NCBI GenBank assembly: GCA_001023535.1 | Contig: CP011020.1 | Coordinates: forward strand, 62,001-126,000 | Length of the DNA stretch: 64,000 nucleotides | Direction: 5' to 3' | From: Pseudomonas chlororaphis | Lineage (GTDB): Bacteria; Pseudomonadota; Gammaproteobacteria; Pseudomonadales; Pseudomonadaceae | Part shown: positions 8,725-17,755 of the stretch, piece after piece | Position numbering within the stretch: position 1 is the first letter of the stretch | How the letters are laid out: each line of letters starts with the position of its first letter | Translations under genes and position numbers: made by a program | The notes under the pieces: model-generated | Told to the model about the DNA's origin: nothing | Databases searched by the model: none | What the model saw: only the letters and a program-made list of their open reading frames with translations

Positions 8725-10389
8725 CTATGGCTGCACCACAAAAGTCGAAGTCTGGGTCACTGGAATCATGTCTCCCGGCATCGTCATGACCAACTGATAG
8801 TTGCCAGCGACCAATGCCCCTGCGGCATAGGTGAAACACGACAAACTGGACGTGGAGCTCTTGTCGAGGACAACGCCTGGTATGGGCTTGGGCTTGATAC
8901 CGTCCTGTAGCTGATACACCGAATAGACGGGCTGGCTGACAGGCTTGGCGTGGGTCAGACAAAACGAAGTGCCCTTCGCGGTCGGCGCAAACTCGCCCTT
9001 GGCATTCAAAGGCGAGACGAAGGTCATGCCGCTTCGTCTTTCCTGCTCAGCGAGTTGCGCAGCGTCCAGGGCGGTCCTGGCACGCTCATAGTCGGCATTC
9101 TTCAGCACTGCACTGGTTTCCTGCTTATTGATGTACTGGACGGCTTTCTCTGCCTCGATCAATGCACGCCGTCGTCCCCAGAGGGCATCATCACCGCCCT
9201 TGCGGATCGCCAGGGATAACCAGGTCTTGTCGGTAAATGGATCGTTTTTGCCGCTGTTGCGCAGACTGTGATGAAGGTAGTCGATCTCGTCAGGCTTGAT
9301 GTCGTCCAAGGAAGCCCTGTCCGGTGTGTCGGTCCAGCCACGGCGCATGGCGGTCGGCACCAGCATCAACGAGTCCCCCAACCACGCCAATGGATTTTCC
9401 TTGTTACCTCGCCCAGTCAAATAGAAGTAGCAGTTGGTGGGGGCGCAACGCTCCTGGTTGATCAGCACATAGTTGCCAGGCTGGAGCGTCAACACCGAAC
9501 CGTTACCCTCGCCTGCTCCATCATCAGGCCCGGCCAACATGTCCATGTCGATCTGCATGACCACGTCGTCTTTGTTGAGGGCCAGCAGACTCTTGGCCAC
9601 TTCCTTGGCAAACACCTGTTCGGCAGCCGTTATAGGATTCGCCAGTGACAGGGTCTTGCTGGCCGAACCAATGAAATCAAGAAATGCAGCGGTGTCCTCA
9701 TTCTCGCCCTGGTCATACTCCAACACGGTCAACTTCATCGATAAATGATCGGACTCAAGCTTTTTAGGTCCGTAGAGCAACTTACTCAACAGCGGTGGCT
9801 TGGAGTTGTCCGCCACCCCAAGATAAGGGCCGAGAACCTTGGTCACGGTTGCGCTTTTGTCTTCGCCGCCGACTTCGGTGAACTCGACGACGATCACCAC
9901 TTCATTCACCCCACCTACATCCTTGAGGTACTTGAAATAGGCATCCGTCAAATAGACCGCGAAGACATCGCCGCCATTGCCATTGCTGTCGGGTTTACGA
10001 ATGGCCTCTGCTTTATCACCGCTCAAAACATCGCCATCAATACTTAGGCGCTCGGTCTTCAATACGCCAATAGCGTCCTCGAAGTTCTTTTTCGCCAACT
10101 GCGTTTGCGCGTTGGCTCTGTCGAGGTCGGCCTGCGGTGCTTTTTTACTCACCAGGTCAGCCTGGGCCCGCTCGGCTTGTTGCCATTTGGTCCGAAGATC
10201 GGTAGCCGCCTCGAATTTTTCGAGGTCCGCCTCAGGACGAGCGGGTTGTACCTTGAACAGTTGCGCGGTCCCTGTGGGAACGGCGCAGCCGGCGATGAAG
10301 AACGAGAATATACAGGCCAACGCGAGTCGAGCCCGAGAGGCAGAACACAAGGCGGTTGCAACGTGAACCGGTGCGTTTTCGGCGAGCAT
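8725..10389 (-). CDS. Large lipoprotein of unknown function
   Basis: A 554-residue protein with a lipoprotein signal (hydrophobic helix ending FFIAGC, lipobox Cys near residue 35). A charged, coiled-coil-prone stretch follows at about 50-95 (AERAQADLVSK, NAQTQLAKKNFED). The remainder is a mixed globular region I do not recognise, with motifs such as VYLTDAYFKYLKDVGG. ATG 10389 has a strong AGGAG. It is transcribed away from the PixA/AidA-family gene, which may or may not be related to it. No function is proposed. Confidence 0.8.
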   Translation of the reverse strand: MLAENAPVHVATALCSASRARLALACIFSFFIAGCAVPTGTAQLFKVQPARPEADLEKFEAATDLRTKWQQAERAQADLVSKKAPQADLDRANAQTQLAKKNFEDAIGVLKTERLSIDGDVLSGDKAEAIRKPDSNGNGGDVFAVYLTDAYFKYLKDVGGVNEVVIVVEFTEVGGEDKSATVTKVLGPYLGVADNSKPPLLSKLLYGPKKLESDHLSMKLTVLEYDQGENEDTAAFLDFIGSASKTLSLANPITAAEQVFAKEVAKSLLALNKDDVVMQIDMDMLAGPDDGAGEGNGSVLTLQPGNYVLINQERCAPTNCYFYLTGRGNKENPLAWLGDSLMLVPTAMRRGWTDTPDRASLDDIKPDEIDYLHHSLRNSGKNDPFTDKTWLSLAIRKGGDDALWGRRRALIEAEKAVQYINKQETSAVLKNADYERARTALDAAQLAEQERRSGMTFVSPLNAKGEFAPTAKGTSFCLTHAKPVSQPVYSVYQLQDGIKPKPIPGVVLDKSSTSSLSCFTYAAGALVAGNYQLVMTMPGDMIPVTQTSTFVVQP

Positions 10390-10788
10390 CCCTTTCTCCT
10401 GATCGCTGCTGGCATATTGCCTTGCCACGGAGAGTAGGACAGCCATTCTATAAGCGCAACGTAGATAACTTGACGCCAATAATCGCGCCATGGCCGGAGC
10501 GACTTTCGATGGAAACCAGGCTATCGATGACATTGGCTGTCCGCTTTCGCCCACTCATGGTGCCGGGAAAATACTCGTGATCACCTAAGCGATTGCCCAC
10601 CCCGTTGCCTAATCAAAGCCCTACCAGCGCTGCGTTTCGCTGTGCTTGGTCGGCGTCAAGAATTGGAAATTTGACACTACAAAGCCATCACCTATCGTTC
10701 CTCCCCGAGACCACACCCAGGGACCGGGTGGCCCGGACGCCCTTTGAGGGTGAGGTCGTCAATGCTGTTCGATCAAGGAGCGATAAAC
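10390..10788. other. Intergenic region between divergent genes
   Basis: About 400 bases separate the lipoprotein gene and the PixA/AidA-family gene. I see no convincing gene, strong palindrome or REP element here. It must contain the two divergent promoters, but I cannot place them with confidence. Confidence 0.5.
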
Positions 10789-11319
10789 ATGTCTGGAGCA
10801 ACCCAAACCATTGACGTGCTCGTCAACGTTGATGCCGATTACCTGCTCGCCCACCCCGGCGACGTAGGCGGCGCAATTGCCATGCTGGTAACCCGCAGTG
10901 CCGTCGACAGCCATGCCAACATCACCAGCGGCGAAGGCGAAGGCGGTAACGAGTTGTGGTTCGATGTAAATCCCGGTGACATCATTCGCTGGCGAGCCAC
11001 CACGCTGTCGCGCAATTTCGACCGCATCGCGTTGATCAAGGACGTCGAGATCGGCAACCCGCACCAGGGCGGTGATTACAAGGGCACGATTTCGAAACCG
11101 ACACCCTTCAATATCCCCGGCATCCCCGTGCCTTATCTGGACAACGGTGCCCCTGGTGGTATCTCCAAGACCGATGTGACCTATACCTTCTGGCAGTCCA
11201 CTGCATTGAGCCCGGGAAAGCTCTGGTACCAAATCTACTTCGTGCTGCTGGACCGCAACCTGAACCAGATTGGCCCGACCAACACGTGGGACCCCTACGT
11301 CACCGTCAATAACCAATAA
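10789..11319 (+). CDS. PixA/AidA-family (inclusion body family) protein
   Basis: A 176-residue soluble protein without a signal peptide. The opening IDVLVNVDADYLLAHP, the central FDVNPGDIIRWRATTLS and the ending NTWDPYVTVNN are typical of the family that includes Xenorhabdus PixA (crystalline inclusions) and Ralstonia/Burkholderia AidA (often quorum-regulated). The biochemical function of the family is not firmly known. ATG 10789 has a perfect AAGGAG. The gene is monocistronic and followed at once by an intrinsic terminator. Confidence 0.85.
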   Translation: MSGATQTIDVLVNVDADYLLAHPGDVGGAIAMLVTRSAVDSHANITSGEGEGGNELWFDVNPGDIIRWRATTLSRNFDRIALIKDVEIGNPHQGGDYKGTISKPTPFNIPGIPVPYLDNGAPGGISKTDVTYTFWQSTALSPGKLWYQIYFVLLDRNLNQIGPTNTWDPYVTVNNQ

Positions 11320-11329
11320 CCGAAAGGCA

Positions 11330-11373
11330 AAAGCCCCGTGGGTGCACAGTCAGCTGTGCTCTCACGGGGCTTT
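11330..11373 (+). terminator. Intrinsic terminator-like hairpin
   Basis: The arms AAAGCCCCGTG (11330-11340) and CACGGGGCTTT (11363-11373) form a perfect 11-bp stem that can hold a further small GCACAG/CTGTGC hairpin. It lies 10 bases after the PixA-family stop and could also serve the convergent fds operon. Confidence 0.85.
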
Positions 11374-11395
11374 GCGGACTGACGGGGCTGGCTTC

Positions 11396-11617
11396 CTAGG
11401 CCGCTTTTTCAAACTCCATCAATGCCGCCAATACCAACGGATGCAGGACCGCCTCGGGATGTTTCGTTTGCCAGGCCGTCAAGTCGCGACACATGGCTGG
11501 CGTCCAGAAGCTCTTGATGTGTTGGTACACGCCACGCACCGCCACCGCAGGGTCCGGTTCACTGGCGAAGTACTGACCAATCTGGTTGGCCATCTTGATC
11601 AAGTTGTCAGAACTCAT
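11396..11617 (-). CDS. fdsD: Formate dehydrogenase delta subunit
   Basis: A 73-residue cytoplasmic protein with the family's opening (LIKMANQIGQYF) and the IKSFWTPAMC motif. FdsD is the small subunit or assembly factor of soluble NAD-dependent formate dehydrogenases. It is the last gene of the operon, and its ATG overlaps the fdsA stop by four bases (ATGA), which indicates translational coupling. Confidence 0.93.
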   Translation of the reverse strand: MSSDNLIKMANQIGQYFASEPDPAVAVRGVYQHIKSFWTPAMCRDLTAWQTKHPEAVLHPLVLAALMEFEKAA

Positions 11618-14490
11618 CGGCGCACCTCGGCTTTCTCGGCATGACGGCGTTCCCTCAGCAGGCGGCCTTGTTCATCACTGAACGCCTGGTAGCGTTTCTG
11701 CCATTCCGAAGGCTGGCTGACCCGCACGATCTCCACCGCCGTCACTTTGTATTCCGGGCAGTTGGTGGCCCAGTCGGAGTTGTCGGTGGTGATCACGTTA
11801 GCGCCCGATTCCGGGAAATGGAACGTGGTGTAAACCACGCCCGGCGCCACGCGCTCGGTCACCTTCGCCCGCAGCACGGTCTGCCCGGCACGGCTGCCGA
11901 TGCCGACCCAATCGCCATCGACGATGCCACGGTTCTCAGCGTCGGTCGGGTGGATTTCGAGGCGGTCCTCCTCGTGCCAGGCGACGTTCTCGGTGCGCCG
12001 GGTCTGGGCACCGACGTTGTACTGGCTGAGGATACGGCCGGTGGTCAGCAGCAATGGATAGCGATTGTTGACCTTTTCCTCGGTGGGCACATACCCGGTG
12101 AGCATGAACCGACCCTTGCCGCGCACGAATTGCTCGATGTGCATGGTCGGCGTCCCGTCCGGCGCGGCATCGTTGCACGGCCATTGCAGGCTGCCGTGAC
12201 GATCCAGCTCGGCGTAGCTGACGCGGGTGAAGGTCGGTGTCAGGCGGGCGATTTCATCCATGATCTGCGAAGGATGGCTGTAGTCCATCTTGTAGCCCAA
12301 GGCATTGGCCAGGGCGATCGTGGCCTCCCAGTCAGCCTTGCCGGCCAGCGGGTCCATGACCTTGCGCACCCGGGAGATGCGTCGCTCGGCGTTGGTGAAG
12401 GTACCGTCCTTCTCGAGGAACGAACTGCCCGGCAGGAACACGTGGGCGAACTTGGCCGTTTCGTTGAGGAAGATATCCTGGACGATCACGCATTCCAGGG
12501 CACTCAGCGCCGCGGTCACGTGCTGGGTGTTGGGGTCGCTCTGGGCAATGTCCTCGCCCTGGCAGTAAAGCGCCTTGAAGGTGCCATCCAACGCGGCCTC
12601 GAACATGTTCGGGATGCGCAGGCCCGGATCGGGTTGCAGGGTCACGTTCCAGGCCTGCTCGAACTCGGCGCGGACCGTTTCGTTGGAAATGTGCCGATAG
12701 CCCGGCAACTCGTGGGGGAACGAGCCCATGTCGCAGGAACCCTGGACGTTGTTCTGCCCACGCAGCGGGTTCACCCCGACGCCCTCGCGGCCGATGTTGC
12801 CGGTGGCCATGGCCAGGTTGGCGATGCCCATCACCGAGGTGCTGCCCTGGCTGTGCTCGGTCACGCCGAGGCCATAGTAGATGGCAGCGTTGCCACCGGT
12901 GGCGTAGAGCCGTGCGGCGGCGCGGATCTGTTCGGCCGGGACGCCGCAGACCGCTTCCAAGACCTCGGGCGCGTTCTCTGGCAGGCTGACGAAATCGCTC
13001 CAGCGGGCAAAATCGGCCGCCTCGCAGCGCTGTGCGACAAACGGCTGGTCAACCAGACCTTCAGTGACGATCACATGGGCCAGCGCGTTGAGCATGGCCA
13101 CGTTGGTCCCTGGACGCAGTTGCAGGTGCAGCTCGGCACGGGCGTGGGGCGAATCCACCAGGTCGATGCGACGTGGGTCGATGACGATCAGCCGAGCGCC
13201 CTGGCGCAGACGACGCTTGAGCTGGGAACCGAAGACCGGGTGCGCATCGGTGGGGTTGGCGCCCATCACCAGGATCACGTCAGCCTTCATCACCGAGTCG
13301 AAATTCTGCGTGCCGGCCGATTCGCCCAAGGTTTGCTTGAGGCCATAACCGGTGGGCGAATGGCAAACACGGGCGCAGGTGTCGACGTTGTTGTTGCCGA
13401 ATGCGGTACGCACCAGCTTCTGCACCAGGTAGGTTTCTTCGTTGGTGCAACGGCTGGAGGTGATGCCACCGATGGAGTCACGCCCGTACTTGAGCTGGAT
13501 ACGGCGCAATTCGCTGGCGGCATACGTCACCGCCTCGTCCCAGCTGACTTCCTGCCACGGGTCGTTGATGTGCTTGCGGATCATCGGCTTGGTGATGCGG
13601 TCCGGGTGAGTCGCGTAGCCCCAGGCGAAACGGCCCTTGACGCAGGAGTGGCCGTGGTTGGCCTGGCCATTCTTGTCCGGGACCATGCGCACCAGTTGCT
13701 CGCCTTTCATCTCGGCACGGAAGGAACAGCCCACGCCACAATAGGCGCAGGTGGTGATGACGCTGCGCTCCGGCTGGCCGATCTCCACCACACTCTTGTC
13801 GATCAGGGTGGCTGTCGGGCAGGCCTGCACGCACGCACCGCACGACACGCATTCGGAATCGAGGAAATTCTCACCGCCGGCCGCTTCGACCCGGGAGTCG
13901 AAACCACGCCCGCTGATCGTCAGCGCGAAAGTGCCCTGGATCTCTTCGCACGCCCGCACGCAGCGGCTGCACACGATGCATTTGCTCGGGTCGTAGTCGA
14001 AATAGGGGTTGGAAACATCCTTGGCATCGCTCAGATGGTTGGCGCCCTCGTAGCCATAGCGCACTTCGCGCAGGCCCACCTGCCCCGCCACCGTCTGCAA
14101 CTCGCAATTGCCATTGGCCGGACATGTCAGGCAGTCCAGCGGGTGGTCGGAGATGTACAGTTCCATGACGTTGCGGCGCAACGTGGCGAGCTTGGACGTC
14201 TGGGTGCTGACCACCATGCCCTCGGTCACCGGCGTGGTACAGGACGCCGGATAACCGCGCATGCCCTCGATCTCCACCAGGCACATGCGGCAGGAGCCAA
14301 AGGCTTCCAGGGTGTCGGTGGCGCAGAGTTTGGGAATGGTGGTGCCGAGCAAGGCCGCCGCGCGCATCACCGACGTACCGGAAGGTACGCTGATTTCACG
14401 TCCGTCGATGGTCAGGCTGACCTGCACCTCGCTTTCGCGCGCCGGGGTACCCAGGTCGATATCGCTGCTGGGATCGAAGATGTTGATCAT
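11614..14490 (-). CDS. fdsA: NAD-dependent formate dehydrogenase, molybdenum catalytic subunit
   Basis: A 958-residue cytoplasmic subunit that oxidises formate to CO2. In order it has: an N-terminal 2Fe-2S domain (GSCRMCLVEIEG); a His/Cys iron-sulfur motif (HPLDCLTCPANGNCELQ); two 4Fe-4S motifs (CIVCSRCVRACEE and CVSCGACVQACP); the Mo-domain 4Fe-4S cluster (CAYCGVGC); and the bis-MGD catalytic domain. The active-site residue is Cys376 in RVCHSPTG, not selenocysteine. ATG 14490 overlaps the fdsB stop by four bases. The C-terminus has a normal molybdopterin dinucleotide-binding domain. Confidence 0.96.
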   Translation of the reverse strand: MINIFDPSSDIDLGTPARESEVQVSLTIDGREISVPSGTSVMRAAALLGTTIPKLCATDTLEAFGSCRMCLVEIEGMRGYPASCTTPVTEGMVVSTQTSKLATLRRNVMELYISDHPLDCLTCPANGNCELQTVAGQVGLREVRYGYEGANHLSDAKDVSNPYFDYDPSKCIVCSRCVRACEEIQGTFALTISGRGFDSRVEAAGGENFLDSECVSCGACVQACPTATLIDKSVVEIGQPERSVITTCAYCGVGCSFRAEMKGEQLVRMVPDKNGQANHGHSCVKGRFAWGYATHPDRITKPMIRKHINDPWQEVSWDEAVTYAASELRRIQLKYGRDSIGGITSSRCTNEETYLVQKLVRTAFGNNNVDTCARVCHSPTGYGLKQTLGESAGTQNFDSVMKADVILVMGANPTDAHPVFGSQLKRRLRQGARLIVIDPRRIDLVDSPHARAELHLQLRPGTNVAMLNALAHVIVTEGLVDQPFVAQRCEAADFARWSDFVSLPENAPEVLEAVCGVPAEQIRAAARLYATGGNAAIYYGLGVTEHSQGSTSVMGIANLAMATGNIGREGVGVNPLRGQNNVQGSCDMGSFPHELPGYRHISNETVRAEFEQAWNVTLQPDPGLRIPNMFEAALDGTFKALYCQGEDIAQSDPNTQHVTAALSALECVIVQDIFLNETAKFAHVFLPGSSFLEKDGTFTNAERRISRVRKVMDPLAGKADWEATIALANALGYKMDYSHPSQIMDEIARLTPTFTRVSYAELDRHGSLQWPCNDAAPDGTPTMHIEQFVRGKGRFMLTGYVPTEEKVNNRYPLLLTTGRILSQYNVGAQTRRTENVAWHEEDRLEIHPTDAENRGIVDGDWVGIGSRAGQTVLRAKVTERVAPGVVYTTFHFPESGANVITTDNSDWATNCPEYKVTAVEIVRVSQPSEWQKRYQAFSDEQGRLLRERRHAEKAEVRR

Positions 14491-16046
14491 TGGTCGGCCT
14501 CCGTGGTCGCCAGACCGAAGTCGGCGGGGAAGTACTTGAGGGCGCTGGCCACGGGGTAGGACGTCATCCCGCCAAGGGCGCAGAGCGAGCCGTATTGCAG
14601 GGTGTCGCAGAGGTCTTGCAGCAACAGCACCTGTTCCTGGCGAACAGCGGTATCGGTACTGGCGATCAAGCGATCGACCACCTCCACCCCACGGGTGGAG
14701 CCGATCCGGCAAGGCGTGCATTTACCGCAGGACTCTTCGGCACAGAATTGCAGGGCGAACCGGGCCATCTGGGCCATGTCGAGGCTGTCGTCAGCCACCA
14801 CCACGCCGCCGTGGCCAAGCATCGCGCCCATGGCGGCGAAGGCTTCGTAGTCCAGCGGGGTATCGAATTGCGAAGGTGGCACCCAAGCCCCCAGTGGTCC
14901 GCCCACCTGGGCGGCTTTCAACGGTCGACCGCTGGCAGTCCCGCCACCGTAGCCTTCCACCAATTCCCGCAGGGTCAGGCCGAACGCGCGCTCGACCAAA
15001 CCACCCTGGCGGACGTTGCCGGCCAGTTGGAACGGCATCGTGCCCAGGGAACGGCCCATGCCAAAATCGCGATAGAACTGCGCACCCTTCTCCAGGATCA
15101 CCGGTATCGAGGCCAGGGTCACCACGTTGTGGACCAGCGTCGGCAGGCCGAAGAGGCCTTGCAGCGCGGGCAACGGCGGTTTCGCTCGCACTTCGCCGCG
15201 CTTGCCTTCGAGCGACTGCAGCAGCGACGTTTCTTCACCGCAGATGTAGGCCCCTGCCCCCACCCGGACTTCCAATTCGAAGGTGCGACCGCTGCCGGCC
15301 ACGTCCTTGCCCAGGTAGCCGGCGGCGCGAGCGATGCCCAGGGCGTCGTTCAGCGTACTGACCGCGTCCGGGTATTCCGAACGCACATAGATGTAGCCCA
15401 GGGTGGCGCCGACAGAGATGCCGGCAATGATCATGCCTTCGATCAACAGGAACGGATCGCCCTCCATCAACATGCGGTCGGCAAACGTTCCGGAGTCGCC
15501 TTCGTCGGCGTTGCACACCACGTATTTCTGCGGCCCCACGGCCTCGCGCACGGTGCGCCACTTGATGCCCGCCGGGAACGCCGCCCCGCCCCGACCACGC
15601 AAGCCGGAATCGAGGACACTGGCGACCACGTCCCCGCTATCCATCTGGACGGCGCGGGCCAGCCCGAGGAAGCCGCCCTGGGCACGGTAATCGTCCAGGG
15701 ACAAGGGCTGGGTGATGCCGGCACGGGCGAACAGCAGGCGCTGCTGGCTCTTGAGATAAGGTATGTCTTCCACCGGCCCCAGGGCCAGCGGGTGGCTGCT
15801 CGGGTCGCCGGCCAGCGCATCCAGCAGGCTCGGCACGTCCTGCGGCGTGACCGGGCCGAAGCCCAGCCGGACGCCATCGCGTTCCAGCTCCACCAGCGGC
15901 TCCAGCCAATAGAGGCCACGGGAACTGGTACGTCGCAACGCCAGCGGCTGTTGTCGGCGCTCGGCCTCCGCCGCCAGCGCTGTGGCCACCTTGTCCGCGC
16001 CCACGGCACGGGCTACCGAGTCACGAGCAATGCAGAGCGTCAGCAT
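14487..16046 (-). CDS. fdsB: NAD-dependent formate dehydrogenase, flavin/NAD beta subunit
   Basis: A 519-residue NuoEF-like subunit that carries FMN and reduces NAD+. It starts with a thioredoxin-like ferredoxin region (about 1-100), then the NuoF core with GLRGRGGAAFPAGIKW (NADH/FMN-binding glycine-rich loop), CNADEGDSGTFADR, and the 4Fe-4S motif ESCGKCTPCRIG. ATG 16046 is chosen because GGAGG lies six bases upstream; a TTG further upstream has no such signal. The start overlaps the fdsG stop by seven bases. Confidence 0.95.
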   Translation of the reverse strand: MLTLCIARDSVARAVGADKVATALAAEAERRQQPLALRRTSSRGLYWLEPLVELERDGVRLGFGPVTPQDVPSLLDALAGDPSSHPLALGPVEDIPYLKSQQRLLFARAGITQPLSLDDYRAQGGFLGLARAVQMDSGDVVASVLDSGLRGRGGAAFPAGIKWRTVREAVGPQKYVVCNADEGDSGTFADRMLMEGDPFLLIEGMIIAGISVGATLGYIYVRSEYPDAVSTLNDALGIARAAGYLGKDVAGSGRTFELEVRVGAGAYICGEETSLLQSLEGKRGEVRAKPPLPALQGLFGLPTLVHNVVTLASIPVILEKGAQFYRDFGMGRSLGTMPFQLAGNVRQGGLVERAFGLTLRELVEGYGGGTASGRPLKAAQVGGPLGAWVPPSQFDTPLDYEAFAAMGAMLGHGGVVVADDSLDMAQMARFALQFCAEESCGKCTPCRIGSTRGVEVVDRLIASTDTAVRQEQVLLLQDLCDTLQYGSLCALGGMTSYPVASALKYFPADFGLATTEADQ

Positions 16047-16522
16047 GCGCCATCCTCCAGGCAACCATTGACCAGTTGGCGCAGGCGTTCCGGGGTCAGG
16101 CGTGCATGCAGCTCACCGTCCAGTTCCAGGGCCGGCGAACAGACGCAGGCGCCCAGGCAATAGACCGGCCGCAGGCTGATGCGGCCATCGGCACTGGTGC
16201 CGTGGTCGTCCAGGGACAGGTGTTCGCGCAATTGCGCGGCCAGGCCCTCGGCGCCCATGCTCTTGCAGGACTCCGCGCGGCACAGGCGCAAGGTATGGCG
16301 GGCCGGTGGCGTGGTACGAAAATCGTGGTAGAAGCTGATCACCCCACGCACTTCAGCCTGGCTGAGGTTGAGGGCATGGGCGATTTCGGGGACGGCGACG
16401 TCGGGCACATACCCGCAGCCTTCCTGGATGGCGTGCAGGATGGGCAGCAAGGCACCGGGGGTGTCCTTTTCAAGCGCCAACACACTCTGAATCAAAGGCA
16501 GGTGAAGCGTCTCATCAGGCAT
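16040..16522 (-). CDS. fdsG: NAD-dependent formate dehydrogenase gamma subunit
   Basis: A 160-residue NuoE-like 2Fe-2S subunit. The Cys ligands appear as LCRAESCKSMG and YCLGACVCSPAL, the standard four-Cys thioredoxin-like ferredoxin pattern. GYVPDVAVPEIAHALNLSQAEVRGVISFYHDF is split here only for naming: the helical NuoE N-domain precedes the cluster. It is the first gene of fdsGBAD. ATG 16522 is preceded by GAGG. No formate dehydrogenase regulator or fdsC accessory gene is adjacent. Confidence 0.94.
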   Translation of the reverse strand: MPDETLHLPLIQSVLALEKDTPGALLPILHAIQEGCGYVPDVAVPEIAHALNLSQAEVRGVISFYHDFRTTPPARHTLRLCRAESCKSMGAEGLAAQLREHLSLDDHGTSADGRISLRPVYCLGACVCSPALELDGELHARLTPERLRQLVNGCLEDGAC

Positions 16523-17026
16523 AAACGTACCTCGGCATCTCGAACGACACTGCCGCCGGGCGGCAGCTGTCCGGAGTCTTGGCTGCGGCGTCCGGCCCAC
16601 GTCACGGTAGCGTGGCAAATCCGGTCGCCATTCTCGCTCACCGGCCAAGTGTCTTTGGCGCACTCGGTCCGGGGCATCATCACAGCTTGCCATTCCCGCC
16701 GCTGGGCGGTAGCACACAGGCGACTAAACGTGTTCTGAAAGCGACTTGGGCTGGGAAGTCGTCCTGTGCCTACAGGAAAGTCAGATAACCCTTTCAGTGT
16801 AGGCGAATACCAGCGAAGGGTTGGACTGACGGGCTGACGGTCGTCCGCCGGGATGGCAGGGAAAACAGGCGCGCCGCAGCACCCCAACATCAGGTTACAA
16901 ATGAGCGACAAGCGTCGTAGCGATATTCAACCACCACAACACCATGCCATCCCCGTCTGGATCGAGGTGACAACACAGGTTTGGCTGCAACAATATCGCC
17001 AGCAATCGCCAGACAGGACGCCCGCC
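16523..17026. other. Intergenic region upstream of fdsG
   Basis: About 500 bases between the divergent fds operon and the cyclase gene. Open frames here look like non-coding GC-rich noise without ribosome sites. I looked for a molybdenum-cofactor riboswitch-like hairpin set and could not recognise one. The promoters of both transcripts must lie here. Confidence 0.5.
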
Positions 17027-17728
17027 ATGCCCAGCATTCATTTCAACCGAATCGTCAACCTCAGCCACCCGATCCATCCCGACATCGCGCTGTGGCCCAA
17101 TGACCCACCGGTGGTGTTCAAGACCGAGGCTTCGCTGGAAAAGGACGGTTACCACCTGCGCAGTTTCAGCATGGGCGAGCACAGCGCCACCCACATGAAT
17201 GCGCCGAACAGTTTCGACGCCGGCGCCATGGGCATCGACGGCTACACCGCCGAATCCCTGGTACGGCCCGCCGTGGTGGTGGACCTGGCGAGCCGTGTGG
17301 GGGATGAATCCGACTACATCATCGGCATTCAGGACATCGAGCGCTGGGAGCAGGCACATGGCCGGATCCCGGAGGGTTGCGTGGTGCTGTTCCACACCGG
17401 TTGGCAGTCGCGCTGGGCGGATCCGCAACGCTTCATCCAGGTTGATGCGCACGGCCCGCACTTCCCGGGCGTCGGCGCCGCCACCAGCCGATTCCTGCTG
17501 GAGCAACGCGCCATCGCCGGCATCGGCATCGACACCCATGGGGTGGACCCAGGCCAGGAAACCACGTTCGCCAGCAATCGAGGGGTGTTGCAACGCGGTG
17601 GCATCATCCTCGAATGCCTGGCCCAGCTCGACCAGCTACCGGCCACCGGCTGCACGCTGGTGATTGGCGTGCTGCGCCTGGAGGCGGGATCTGGCTCGCC
17701 GGCCAGTGTGTTGGCGTTTGTTCCTTGA
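17027..17728 (+). CDS. Cyclase-family hydrolase (kynurenine-formamidase-like)
   Basis: A 233-residue cytoplasmic enzyme of the metal-dependent cyclase family, whose members hydrolyse amides or lactones. The metal-site segment is GEHSATHMNAPNSF. Compared with the usual HxGTHxDxPxHF it keeps both His, but the Asp is Asn and the later His is Ser, so metal binding or substrate may differ. GIDTHGVDPG is also present. ATG 17027 follows AGGAC. It is convergent with the rhodanese/lyase gene and has no operon partner, so its pathway is unclear; it is probably not a true KynB. Confidence 0.8.
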   Translation: MPSIHFNRIVNLSHPIHPDIALWPNDPPVVFKTEASLEKDGYHLRSFSMGEHSATHMNAPNSFDAGAMGIDGYTAESLVRPAVVVDLASRVGDESDYIIGIQDIERWEQAHGRIPEGCVVLFHTGWQSRWADPQRFIQVDAHGPHFPGVGAATSRFLLEQRAIAGIGIDTHGVDPGQETTFASNRGVLQRGGIILECLAQLDQLPATGCTLVIGVLRLEAGSGSPASVLAFVP

Positions 17729-17755
17729 GGGAGACGCCGTGGGTACCCCTCGCCA

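Noticed and set aside
13363..13365. Possible selenocysteine in the formate dehydrogenase
   Set aside because: The active-site codon is TGC (Cys376) and there is no in-frame TGA.
11641..14559. A 972-codon open frame antisense to fdsA
   Set aside because: It mirrors fdsA in a GC-rich gene, has no ribosome site or recognisable domain, and fdsA is certain.
16523..17026. Molybdenum-cofactor riboswitch before fdsGBAD
   Set aside because: No recognisable set of conserved helices was found by eye.
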